In this document: positions 8,499 through 16,288 of the stretch, in pieces
Layout of the letters: each line of letters starts with the position of its first letter
Position numbering within the stretch: the first letter of the stretch is position 1
The notes under the pieces: generated by a model
What the model saw: only the letters and a program-made list of their open reading frames with translations
Told to the model about the DNA's origin: nothing
Databases searched by the model: none
Origin: Tistrella mobilis
Lineage (GTDB): Bacteria > Pseudomonadota > Alphaproteobacteria > Tistrellales > Tistrellaceae
Assembly (NCBI RefSeq): GCF_041468085.1
Contig: NZ_CP121015.1
Location: forward strand, 248,001 to 312,000
Length of the DNA stretch: 64,000 nt
Direction: 5' to 3'
Position numbers and translations under genes: made by a program

Positions 8499-9799
8499 TG
8501 ATCGAACTGCGTCTGGCGCTGCAATACCTGCCGCTCGGCTGCTTCTACGGCTTTCTGTACACCGCCCTGCCGGTGCTGCTCCGGGCGGGGGGTGCGGAAA
8601 GTGCCGCGGTCGGCCTGCTGGGTCTGCTGGCCTTGCCGACCGGGATCGCCTTTCTCTGGGCGCCGCTGGTCGATCGCGGCGCCCGCGCCCCGGCGGCGGC
8701 CGCCGCCCGCCACCGTCGCTGGATGATCGTGACCCAGGTGCTGGCCGCGGCGGCACTCGCCCTGGTGGCGGCCATCGACCCGACGGCGGCCGCGGGCCTG
8801 GACCGGCGGGTCTATCTGACCGTTCTGGTCCTGCTGTTCGTGATCTCGATCCTGTTCGCCACCAAGGAGGTGGCGGCCAATGCGCTGCTGCGCGAGATGG
8901 CGGCGGACGCACCCGGGCTGATGGCCCGCGCCAACGGGCTGCGGGCGGCGGCGCTGTTCCTCGGCACCTGGATCGGCAGCGGCGTGCTCACCACCTGGTA
9001 TGACGACATCGGCTGGCGGGACGCCTTCCTGATCACCGCCGTGCTCGGCATTCTGATGCTGCCGGCGATGATCGGGCTGGGCGCGTGCGACGGCCGCGGG
9101 CGCGGCCGGGCGGATGCCGAAGCCGCCGGGGGGGCAGAGAGCCTGGATGGCGCCTTTGCCGCACTCGGCCACATGCTTCGCCATGCCGGGGGCCGCCGGC
9201 GGATGGCCGGGCTGTCGATCGTGGCGGTGCCGCTGGCCCTGCCGGTTGCGATGTTCCCGGTGTTCCTCGCCGATGCCGGGCTCACCATGGCGCGGATCGG
9301 CCTGGTTCTGGGCGGTGGCGGCACCATCGCCAGCCTGGCGGCGGCCTGGGCCGGCGGCTGGCTTGCCGGCCGCCTTGGCGCCGCGCGGGTTCTGGTGGCG
9401 CTGGTCGTGCTCCAGGTCGCAGCCCTGGCCGCCTGGACCGGCTTCGCGCTGGCGGCGGCACGGGGGCTGGTGATCGATGGCGGGGCGCTGGCGGCGCTGG
9501 GGGTTCTGCAGCTGTCGGTCTATGCCGGTTTCACCGTGGTCCTGAACATCCTGGCGATGGAACGGGCGCGCCCCGCCCATGCGGGGACCGATATCGCCGT
9601 GCTGCGCGGCAGTTTCTATCTGACCGCCACGGCCGCCCATATGGCCGGCGGCTGGATCGCCGATCCGCTGGGCTGGCCGGCCTATTTCGGCCTCACCACC
9701 CTGGTCTTCGCCCTGGTGCTGCCGCTGCTGCGGCTGGCCGATCCGGCCGCGATCCGCCCGCCATCCGCCCGGCCGGCCGATCCGGCCGCCGCGGATTAA
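8498..9799 (+). CDS. MFS permease, AmpG / RhtX-FptX-like (putative siderophore uptake)
   Basis: 433 residues from ATG 8498, overlapping the MATE stop by one base; GTG 8495 is an alternative. It opens with LQYLPLGCFYGFLYTALPVLL and has about 12 hydrophobic segments and an APLVDR loop typical of AmpG-type major facilitator proteins. RhtX/FptX inner-membrane permeases, which import rhizobactin and pyochelin, belong to this group and have similar length. Paired with an exporter next to a predicted thiazoline synthetase, inner-membrane siderophore uptake is the best guess. Sequence alone cannot exclude muropeptide or other uptake. Confidence 0.75.
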   Translation: MIELRLALQYLPLGCFYGFLYTALPVLLRAGGAESAAVGLLGLLALPTGIAFLWAPLVDRGARAPAAAAARHRRWMIVTQVLAAAALALVAAIDPTAAAGLDRRVYLTVLVLLFVISILFATKEVAANALLREMAADAPGLMARANGLRAAALFLGTWIGSGVLTTWYDDIGWRDAFLITAVLGILMLPAMIGLGACDGRGRGRADAEAAGGAESLDGAFAALGHMLRHAGGRRRMAGLSIVAVPLALPVAMFPVFLADAGLTMARIGLVLGGGGTIASLAAAWAGGWLAGRLGAARVLVALVVLQVAALAAWTGFALAAARGLVIDGGALAALGVLQLSVYAGFTVVLNILAMERARPAHAGTDIAVLRGSFYLTATAAHMAGGWIADPLGWPAYFGLTTLVFALVLPLLRLADPAAIRPPSARPADPAAAD

Positions 9800-9802
9800 A
9801 GA

Positions 9803-10834
9803 TCAGCGGATCTTTTCCGCAAACGACCAGGCGAGTTCGGCCAGCGGCACCGCCTTGCGGCCGACCTCTTCGGCATCGGCATTGGCGGCGGTGCCGTCCA
9901 GGGCGCGGCGGGCGATGCCCTGCAGGATCGCGGCCAGGCGGAACAGGCTCAACACCACATAGACATCCCAGGATGGCGAGGGCGCAAAGCCCGTGCGGGC
10001 CAGCCACATCTGAAGATAGGCGTCCTCGTCCGGGATGCCGGCGGCGGCGAAATCCGTGCCGGCCAGGCCGCGGAACAGGCCGGGGGCGATGCGCCAGGTC
10101 ATCATGTGATAGGCGAAATCGGCCAGCGGGTTGCCCAGCGTCGACAGCTCCCAGTCCAGCACCGCCACCACCCGGGGTTCGGTGGGATGGATGATCACAT
10201 TGTCCAGCCGGTAGTCGCCATGAACCAGGCGGGTGTCGTCTTCCGCCGGCACATGTTCGGGCAGCCATTGGATCAGCCGTTCCATGGCCGGGTTGGCCAC
10301 GGTCTCCGACGCCCGATACTGGCGGGTCCAGCGGGCGATCTGGCGTTCGACGTAATTGCCGCGCCGGCCGTGATCGCCCAGCCCGATCGCATCCGGGTCG
10401 AGCGCATGGATGCGGGCGATGGCGTCGTTCATCGACGAGAAGATCGCCCCCCGCTCCGCCGGGGTAAGGTCGGGCAGGCGCGGATCCCAGAAGATCCGGC
10501 CGGGCACGAAATCCATCACATAGAACATCGATCCGAACACCGCGGGATCGGTGCACAGCGCATGCACCGGCGGCACCGGCACGCCCGTGCCCTGAAGTGC
10601 GGCCAGCACCCGGAATTCCCGGTCGACCGCATGGGCGGAGGGCAGCACCTCGCCCAGCGGCTTGCGGCGCAGCACGTAAGTCCCGGCCTCGCTCCGGATC
10701 CGGAAGGTCGGGTTCGACTGGCCGCCGGCGAAGCGCTCCAGCGCCAGCCGGCCATGCCGGCCGGGGACGTGGTCGGCAAACCAGGCTTCGAGGGCGTCGG
10801 TATCGGGTGTGCCAGTGTCGGGGGCGGTGCTCAT
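9803..10834 (-). CDS. Aminoglycoside phosphotransferase-fold kinase (ACAD10-type)
   Basis: 343 residues. APH/choline-kinase fold: nucleotide loop GGQSNPTFRI (about 38), YVLRRKP lysine, catalytic loop LVHGDYRLDN (about 215) and metal-binding VLDWE (about 240). Overall it resembles the phosphotransferase domain fused to or encoded beside acyl-CoA dehydrogenases (ACAD10/11), which phosphorylate hydroxyacyl groups, rather than antibiotic-resistance enzymes. No acyl-CoA dehydrogenase lies next to it here. It ends 3 bases from the stop of the convergent permease. Confidence 0.85.
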   Translation of the reverse strand: MSTAPDTGTPDTDALEAWFADHVPGRHGRLALERFAGGQSNPTFRIRSEAGTYVLRRKPLGEVLPSAHAVDREFRVLAALQGTGVPVPPVHALCTDPAVFGSMFYVMDFVPGRIFWDPRLPDLTPAERGAIFSSMNDAIARIHALDPDAIGLGDHGRRGNYVERQIARWTRQYRASETVANPAMERLIQWLPEHVPAEDDTRLVHGDYRLDNVIIHPTEPRVVAVLDWELSTLGNPLADFAYHMMTWRIAPGLFRGLAGTDFAAAGIPDEDAYLQMWLARTGFAPSPSWDVYVVLSLFRLAAILQGIARRALDGTAANADAEEVGRKAVPLAELAWSFAEKIR

Positions 10835-10891
10835 CGGGCGGTGGCTCCTGCGGCCTTGTTCTGGTCATCAGCTTACCCGCGGGTCGGTCCC

Positions 10892-10942
10892 GGTACCAGA
10901 GGGTTGCGGGTACCAGAGGGTTGCGGGTACCAGAGGGTTGCG
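10892..10942. repeat. Three perfect tandem copies of a 17-base unit
   Basis: GGTACCAGAGGGTTGCG occurs three times without interruption (10892, 10909, 10926) in the 158-base divergent spacer between the phosphotransferase and tam genes. The exact identity suggests recent expansion. It could alter spacing of promoter elements for either gene. Confidence 0.95.
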
Positions 10943-10992
10943 GGCGCCAGCCCTCCGGCGCAGACTGTGCACCCACATCCGGAGCCCGCCTC

Positions 10993-11757
10993 ATGACCTG
11001 GTCGCCCGCGCAGTATGTGAAATTCGAGGCCGAGCGCACCCGCCCGGTGGTCGATCTGCTGGCCCATGTCCCGACCGATCCGGTCCGGACCGCGGTCGAT
11101 CTGGGCTGCGGGCCGGGCAATTCGACCGCGGTGCTGATCGACCGTTTCCCGGGCGCGCGGGTGACGGCCCTCGATTCCTCGCCCGAGATGGTGGCGGCGG
11201 CCCGGGCAAGGCTGCCGGATGTGGAGGTCACGCAGGACGATGTCAGCCGCTGGCAGGCGACCGGGCCGTTCGACGTGATCCTGTCCAACGCCGTGCTGCA
11301 ATGGGTGCCGGGGCATGACGTGCTGCTGCCGGCGCTGGTGGAGCGACTGGCCCCGGGCGGCAGTCTGGCGGTGCAGATGCCCGACAACATGGCCGAGCCC
11401 AGCCATGTGGCGATGCGCGAGACCGCGGCCGAAGGACCCTGGGCGGACCGGCTGGCGGGTGCCGCCCGCGCGCCCCTGCCGCCCGCCGCCTGGTATTACC
11501 AGCTGCTGCGCAATCTGGCGGGCCGGGTCGATATCTGGCGGACCACCTATATCCATGTCCTGCCCGGCGGGCCGGATGCGGTGGTGGACTGGGTGAAGGC
11601 CACGGGGCTGCGCCCCTTCCTGGACCCGCTGAGCCCGGCCGAGCGCGACGACTTCCTGAACCGCTACCGCAGGAAGATCGCCGCCGCCTATCCGCCGCTT
11701 GCCGACGGCACGGTGCTGCTGCCCTTCCCGCGCCTGTTCATGATCGCCACCCGCTGA
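10993..11757 (+). CDS. tam: Trans-aconitate 2-methyltransferase
   Basis: 254 residues from the ATG after GGAGCCCGCCTC; upstream in-frame sequence crosses the tandem repeat and is not coding-like. SAM-binding motif I is VDLGCGPGNST, with ALDSSPEM and SNAVLQWVP following, and the C-terminal MPDN...HVAMR and YHVLPG...VDWVKATGLRPFL blocks are characteristic of Tam (about 252 residues in E. coli). Tam esterifies trans-aconitate, a spontaneous isomer that inhibits aconitase, using S-adenosylmethionine in the cytoplasm. A GST follows 16 bases later in the same direction. Its nearness to the PrpD/lyase catabolic region may matter if that pathway makes aconitate-like acids. Confidence 0.88.
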   Translation: MTWSPAQYVKFEAERTRPVVDLLAHVPTDPVRTAVDLGCGPGNSTAVLIDRFPGARVTALDSSPEMVAAARARLPDVEVTQDDVSRWQATGPFDVILSNAVLQWVPGHDVLLPALVERLAPGGSLAVQMPDNMAEPSHVAMRETAAEGPWADRLAGAARAPLPPAAWYYQLLRNLAGRVDIWRTTYIHVLPGGPDAVVDWVKATGLRPFLDPLSPAERDDFLNRYRRKIAAAYPPLADGTVLLPFPRLFMIATR

Positions 11758-11773
11758 GCCGGAGCCCCTCCCC

Positions 11774-12361
11774 ATGTCCGACGACCTGATCCTCTACACC
11801 AACCCGCAATCGCGCGGCATGATCGCGCGCTGGATGCTGGAAGAGGTGGGCGTCGCCTACCGCACCGTGGTGCTGGAGTATGGCGCGCCGATGAAGGCGC
11901 CCGACTATCTGGCGCTCAACCCCATGGGCAAGGTGCCGACCCTGGTCCATAACGGCGCGGTGGTGACCGAGACGGCCGCGATCTGCGCCTATCTGGCCGA
12001 AACCTTCCCCGAGGCGGGGCTCGCCCCCCGGCCCCATGAACGCGCGGCCTGGTTCCGCTGGCTGTTCTTCGGCGCGGGGCCGCTGGAAGCGGCGGTCAGC
12101 AACCGGGCCTTCGGCCTGGAGGTGCCGGCCGACCGCGAACGCAGCATCGGTTACGGCAGTTTCACCCGGGTGATGGACACGCTGGAGGTGGCCGTCTCCG
12201 CCGGCCCCTACCTCACCGGCGACCGCTTCACCGCGGCAGATGTGTATCTGGGCGCCCAGATCGGCTGGGGCCTGCAATTCGGCACCATCGACCGCCGCCC
12301 GGCCTTCGAAACCTACTGGGCCCGCCTGGCCGGCCGGCCGGCGTTGGCGCGGGCGGGGTGA
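11774..12361 (+). CDS. Glutathione S-transferase
   Basis: 195 residues. The N-terminal thioredoxin-like domain has YTNPQSRGMIARWMLEE, NPMGKVPTL with the cis-proline, and VTETAAICAYLAE for glutathione binding; the C-terminal helical domain includes YLTGDRFTAADVYLG. Serine in NPQSRG is the likely thiolate-stabilising residue. The substrate is unknown. It follows tam closely, perhaps co-transcribed, and ends at the base next to the stop of the convergent flavin dehydrogenase. Confidence 0.88.
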   Translation: MSDDLILYTNPQSRGMIARWMLEEVGVAYRTVVLEYGAPMKAPDYLALNPMGKVPTLVHNGAVVTETAAICAYLAETFPEAGLAPRPHERAAWFRWLFFGAGPLEAAVSNRAFGLEVPADRERSIGYGSFTRVMDTLEVAVSAGPYLTGDRFTAADVYLGAQIGWGLQFGTIDRRPAFETYWARLAGRPALARAG

Positions 12362-13756
12362 TCACGCCGCCGCTGCAGCCCGCCCCGCCACCCGCCCCAG
12401 CGTCACCGCGGTGAGCAGGCCGTTGCCCGACAGATAGCCGGCGGCTTTGGCGCCCGAGACGCCGCAGGCGGCGCCGCCGGCGGCGTAGAGGTTGGGCAGG
12501 GGGTGGCCTGCGGTGTCGAGGACGCGGGCCGAGGCGTCGACGACCAGGCCGCCCTGGGTGTGGAAGAGCGCGCCGGTGACCCTGACCGCGCAATAGGGGG
12601 CGGTGAGCGGGGCCGTTGTGGTGAAGTCGCGGCCGAAGGCGTCGGGGGTGGTGCCGGCGCGGGCGGATGCGACCGCGTCCATGGTGCGGATGAGCGCGTC
12701 GGCGGGAACGTTCATGCGGCGGGCGAGTGTTGGCAGGTCGTCTGCCGTGAGCACGGCGCCCATGGCCTCGGCGCGCTTGAAATCTTCGAACTGGCGGGTG
12801 ATGGCGGCGATGCGGCCGTCGAACACCGTCCAGGCAAGGCCGTCCGGCTGGCGCAGCACCTCGGCCGCCTGTTCGGAATAGCCGGTGGCCTCGTTGGAGA
12901 AGCGCTCGCCCGCCAGGTTCACCTGGATGCCGCCTTCGGTGATCGTCGCCCAGCTGATCAGGATGCCGGCGGGGTGGGCGACCGAGCCATGGCCCTGATG
13001 GCCGGGCAGATGGCGGGTGGCGGCGCCCAGCGCCCGGCCCCAGAGCAGCGCATCGCCCTTGTTGCCGTCATGGCCGAAATAGAGCGCATCGGCAAGCGAC
13101 GGGATGTGTTCGCGCACCAGCGCCCTGTTGCCGCCATAGCCGTTGCAGGCCAGGATCAACCGGCCGCAGCCGACCTCGTCGACCGACCCGTCGGGGCGGG
13201 TGAAGGCGAGGCCGGCGATACGGCCGTCGTCGTCGGCATAGAGGCGGGTGACGGTCGCCTGGCACAGAATGTCGATGCCGGCGGCCTCTGCCGCGCCGCG
13301 CAGCGCATCGATCAACTCCTCGCCCGACCGTGTCGGCAGGCCGTGCATGCGTCGGGCGCTGTGGCCCGGATAGCTGAAATCCGCCACCACCGAGAAGGGC
13401 AGGCCGTAGCGGTCGCCCAGCCATTCGACGGCGGGGCCGGCCTCCCGCGTCACCAGGGCCACAAGATCGGGGTCGGGTTCCCCCTTCGCCTTGGCCATGA
13501 TGTCGGCGGCGAAGGCCTCTGCCGTGTCGGCGATGCCGGCGGCTTTCTGCCAGCGCGTGCCGGCGGCCGGGATCAGCCCGGCGGAGAGGGCGGTGGAGCC
13601 GCGCGGCACGACATCGCGTTCCAGCACCAGCACCTCGGCACCCGCCTCGCGCGCCGCCAGCGCCGCAACCAGACCGGCGGCACCGGCGCCCACCACCACC
13701 ACGGGCACGGTGAATTCGAACACCCTGGCGCCGTCCCGGATCACCTCGCTCACCAT
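12362..13756 (-). CDS. FAD-dependent dehydrogenase, fumarate reductase/KsdD-like flavoprotein
   Basis: 464 residues. N-terminal Rossmann motif VVVVGAGAAGLVAALAA binds FAD; ERFSNEATGYSEQA and the C-terminal GALFHTQGGLVVD and GYLSGNGLLTA blocks match the FAD_binding_2 family (fumarate reductase, tricarballylate dehydrogenase TcuA, 3-ketosteroid dehydrogenase). It would oxidise a saturated acid or reduce an enoate. It is paralogous to the protein at 23745-25115, sharing PGHS-R, YQGH/HQGH and HTQGGL motifs. It is divergent from the Old Yellow Enzyme gene across an operator-like palindrome, so probably part of the same regulon. Confidence 0.85.
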   Translation of the reverse strand: MVSEVIRDGARVFEFTVPVVVVGAGAAGLVAALAAREAGAEVLVLERDVVPRGSTALSAGLIPAAGTRWQKAAGIADTAEAFAADIMAKAKGEPDPDLVALVTREAGPAVEWLGDRYGLPFSVVADFSYPGHSARRMHGLPTRSGEELIDALRGAAEAAGIDILCQATVTRLYADDDGRIAGLAFTRPDGSVDEVGCGRLILACNGYGGNRALVREHIPSLADALYFGHDGNKGDALLWGRALGAATRHLPGHQGHGSVAHPAGILISWATITEGGIQVNLAGERFSNEATGYSEQAAEVLRQPDGLAWTVFDGRIAAITRQFEDFKRAEAMGAVLTADDLPTLARRMNVPADALIRTMDAVASARAGTTPDAFGRDFTTTAPLTAPYCAVRVTGALFHTQGGLVVDASARVLDTAGHPLPNLYAAGGAACGVSGAKAAGYLSGNGLLTAVTLGRVAGRAAAAA

Positions 13757-13827
13757 CAGCCTCCCTGCGTCGCACCGACGGACCCTGCTGCCCGCAGGAC
13801 CGCAACCTGTTCCATGTGACGGAGTGT

Positions 13828-13854
13828 AATCTGTATCAGATCTAATACAAGATT
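13828..13854. promoter_or_regulatory. Palindromic operator-like site between two redox genes
   Basis: AATCTGTAT (13828-13836) is mirrored by ATACAAGATT (13845-13854), with one extra base, giving a TGTAT-N8-ATACA dyad. It lies 60 bases before the Old Yellow Enzyme start and 72 before the divergent flavin dehydrogenase. A TGTAT/ATACA dyad also sits before the GntR gene (14941-14956), so both may be bound by that regulator. Confidence 0.5.
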
Positions 13855-13914
13855 TGTCATACGTGGGTAAAGCGTCGTAGGCTTGACCGCAGACAGACAG
13901 GCCCGGGAGGACGG

Positions 13915-14892
13915 ATGGACGGGAGTTTGGCCTTTACGCCGGTCAGGCTGGGCGCGCTTCGGCTGAAGAACCGGATCGTGCTGCCGCCGATGCAGCAGTA
14001 TCAGGGCACGGCCGAAGGTTTCGCCACCGCCTATCACCTGCATCACTATGCCCGCCGCGCCCGGGGCGGGGTGGGGCTGGTGATCCTGGAATCGACCGCC
14101 ATCGCCGCGGAAGGCCGGCTGATGGCCGACGATATCGGCATCTTCACCGAGGCGCATGTCCCGCCGCTGGCGGCGATCGCAGGCGCGGTCAAGGCCGAGG
14201 GCGTGCCGGTGATGGTGCAGCTGAGCCATGGCGGGCGGAAGTCGCGGCCGCAGGGCGGCGGCCGGCTGCTTGCGCCATCGGCCATCCGCTACACGGCCGA
14301 TGACGGCATGCCGGAGGCGATGACCGCCGATGACATCGCCCGGGTGGTCGCAGCCTTCGCCACCGCGGCAGAGCGCGCCCTGGCGGCGGGGTTCGATGGC
14401 ATCGAACTGCATGCCGCCCATGGCTATCTGCTGCACCAGTTCCTCTCCCCCCTGTCGAACCACCGCAACGACGGCTATGGCGGCGGCCCCGGGGGCCGCG
14501 TGCGGCTGCTGGCCGAGGTGCTGGCGGCCGTGCGCAGCGTGGCCGGGCCGGAGGTGCCGGTCACCATCCGGGTCTCGGCCGCGGATTACGACCCGGGCGG
14601 GCTGACGGCCGCAGAGGTGGCGGAGATGCTGGCCGGGCTGGTGGGGCAGGGGCTCGACGGTGTTCATGTCTCGTCCGGCGGGTTGACCCCGACACCGCCG
14701 CCGGAGACCGGCCCCGGCTATCAGCTGGGCTTCGCCCGCGAGATCCGTGAACGCACCGGTCTGCCGGTGATCGGCGTCGGCAACATCCGCGGCCGGGCGC
14801 AGGTGGAGGCGGCCCTCCAGGGCGGCCTGGCCGATCTGGTCGCGATCGGCCGGCCGCTGCTGGTCCATCCCGATCTGGCGCGGGTGTTGTGA
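13915..14892 (+). CDS. Old Yellow Enzyme family NADH:flavin oxidoreductase
   Basis: 325 residues, a TIM barrel without the extra iron-sulphur/flavodoxin domains of larger relatives. Family motifs: [13 protein letters not shown] at the start, QLSHGGRKS (about 103), the substrate-binding [23 protein letters not shown] block (about 165), and the FMN phosphate loop [28 protein letters not shown] near the C terminus. Such enzymes reduce activated C=C bonds, for example in enones or dienoyl compounds. Placed beside a GntR gene and a carboxylate-catabolic operon, it may reduce an unsaturated intermediate; the substrate is not predictable. GGGAGGACGG lies just before the ATG. Confidence 0.87.
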   Translation: [325 protein letters not shown]

Positions 14893-14911
14893 GCCGCCTT
14901 GCCGAGCAGGC

Positions 14912-14956
14912 TTGACAAGCCGTGGCCGGCGGTTCGAATAATACAGGCAGCTGTAT
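14912..14956 (+). promoter_or_regulatory. Promoter overlapped by operator-like palindrome before the GntR gene
   Basis: TTGACA at 14912 is followed about 18-19 bases later by an AT-rich GAATAATAC stretch that could be the -10 element. The perfect palindrome ATACAGGCAGCTGTAT (14941-14956) begins at its end. Overlap of promoter and dyad suggests autorepression by the GntR protein encoded at 14984. Confidence 0.5.
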
Positions 14957-14983
14957 CACAGATGGGACAGGAGAGGGGGCCGC

Positions 14984-15856
14984 ATGGCGGGGGTCGAGCC
15001 GTTGAAGGCACGCAGGCTCTACCTGCTGCTGCGTGACCGTATCATCAGCGGCGAGGACCGTCCGCAGAGCCGCCTGCCCAGCGAGCCGATGCTGGCCGAA
15101 CAGCATGGCGTGTCACGGGTGACCGTGCGCCGGGCGCTCGACAAGCTGGCCGGCGAAGGGCTGATCGAGCGGCGGCCCGGATCGGGCACCTTCGTGGCGG
15201 GGCGGCGGACCGAGGCGCCGGTGACCGCCGATTTTTCCAACCTGCTGACGCATCTGGTCGAGATGGGCCGGCGGACCGAGGTCCGGCTGCTGTCCTTCGG
15301 CTATGTGACGCCGCCGCCGGCGGTAGCCGAGGCGCTGGGCCTGGCGGCGGGAGAGCGGGTGCAGCGCGCGGTGCGTCTGCGCCTGATCGACGGCACGCCG
15401 TTTTCGTATCTGATCACCCATGTGCCCGAGCGGATCGGCGTGTCCTATTCCGAGGCCGAGATGGCTTCCACGCCGCTGCTGGAACTGCTGGAACGTTCCG
15501 GCATCGTGGCCGACCGCGCCAGCCAGACCATCGGTGCCGCCCTGGCCGGGCCCGACCTCGCCGAGGCGCTGGGGCTGGAAATCGGTGCGGCGCTGCTGTC
15601 GATGACCCGCGTGGTGCAGGGCGTCGACGGCGAGGGCATCGAACATCTGCACGCCTTCTACCGGCCCGATCTCTATTCCTTCCGGATGGATCTGGTGCGC
15701 ACCGGGCCGGGGGATGCCCGGTCGTGGACACCGGTCGGGCCGGCCCGCAAGGGCGCCATGCGAACCCGCCAGGCCGCGGCGCGCACGGAGACCGAACCCC
15801 ATCAGCGGCGGAGCACGGTGCGGCGGGGGAGCACGCCGCGCAAGAAGACGCCGTAG
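14984..15856 (+). CDS. GntR-family transcriptional regulator, HutC subfamily
   Basis: 290 residues. The N-terminal winged helix is canonical: LYLLLRDRIISGE, LPSEPMLAEQHGVSRVTVRRALDKLAGEGLIERRPGSGTFVA (about 12-70). A UTRA ligand-binding domain follows (about 85-235), including RAVRLRLIDGTPFSYLITHVPE. The last 45 residues are basic and probably disordered. HutC-type repressors release DNA when they bind a pathway metabolite. It directly precedes the transporter/catabolic operon and has palindromes before itself and before the Old Yellow Enzyme gene, so it is the likely local regulator. Confidence 0.9.
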   Translation: MAGVEPLKARRLYLLLRDRIISGEDRPQSRLPSEPMLAEQHGVSRVTVRRALDKLAGEGLIERRPGSGTFVAGRRTEAPVTADFSNLLTHLVEMGRRTEVRLLSFGYVTPPPAVAEALGLAAGERVQRAVRLRLIDGTPFSYLITHVPERIGVSYSEAEMASTPLLELLERSGIVADRASQTIGAALAGPDLAEALGLEIGAALLSMTRVVQGVDGEGIEHLHAFYRPDLYSFRMDLVRTGPGDARSWTPVGPARKGAMRTRQAAARTETEPHQRRSTVRRGSTPRKKTP

Positions 15857-15942
15857 GAAGACGACGCCGTACAGAATGCCCGGCGCTGCATCGCGCCGGA
15901 TGTCCGTCGCCGTCGCGGCCCCGTATTCGCCTGTCGTCTGTA

Positions 15943-15973
15943 CCGTCATCCCGGCGGAGGCCGGGATCCAGGT
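15943..15973 (+). repeat. REP-like palindromic repeat, copy 1
   Basis: Starts CCGTCATCCCGGCGGAGG and ends CCGGGATCCAGGT; the core CCCGGC-GG-GCCGGG folds as a hairpin. Same family as the copies at 16091, 31544, 35123, 35260 and 35370. Confidence 0.85.
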
Positions 15974-16090
15974 AGGTAGCTGCGGGAATGAACGAGGTTC
16001 ACGTGTGAAGGCCGTCATGCCGGGCTACGCCATGCATGCCGGCATCCCGGCCATTGCCAGGATATTCGCCGCTCTTCGCGCGGAGATGAA

Positions 16091-16120
16091 CCTGGATCCC
16101 GGCCTTCGCCGGGATGACGG
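16091..16120 (-). repeat. REP-like palindromic repeat, copy 2 (inverted)
   Basis: CCTGGATCCCGGCC-TTCG-CCGGGATGACGG, facing copy 1 about 117 bases away. Its reverse complement and flank (GGTTCATCTCCGCGC) closely resemble the copy at 35123, so the repeat is longer than the hairpin. Confidence 0.85.
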
Positions 16121-16288
16121 TGGAGGCGGTGTATGCACGGCATGGTGAGGGCACGGCCCGACAATGACTGCGGGGCACGCTGAAGCGCGAGGATATGCCC
16201 ACCGGGGCAGGGACAAGACCCCGGACCGGGACAAAGAACAATGACAGCGGCCGACGGTGGGACGACGGCCGGCAGAGGAGGCACGATC

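Larger units (their letters stand above)
15857..16288. other. 432-base spacer with an inverted pair of REP-like repeats
   Basis: No convincing gene. It holds two facing copies of the GTCATCCCGGC dispersed palindrome (15943-15973 and 16091-16120). The operon promoter and the AGGAGG site of the solute-binding protein gene lie near its right end. Confidence 0.7.

Noticed and set aside
6288-8912. 874-codon leftward frame across panD and the MATE gene
   Set aside because: Low-complexity Arg/His/Gly composition and opposed by well-supported genes; a shadow frame.
9803-10834. Aminoglycoside resistance kinase
   Set aside because: The sequence resembles the ACAD10-type metabolic branch of the APH fold, not resistance enzymes.
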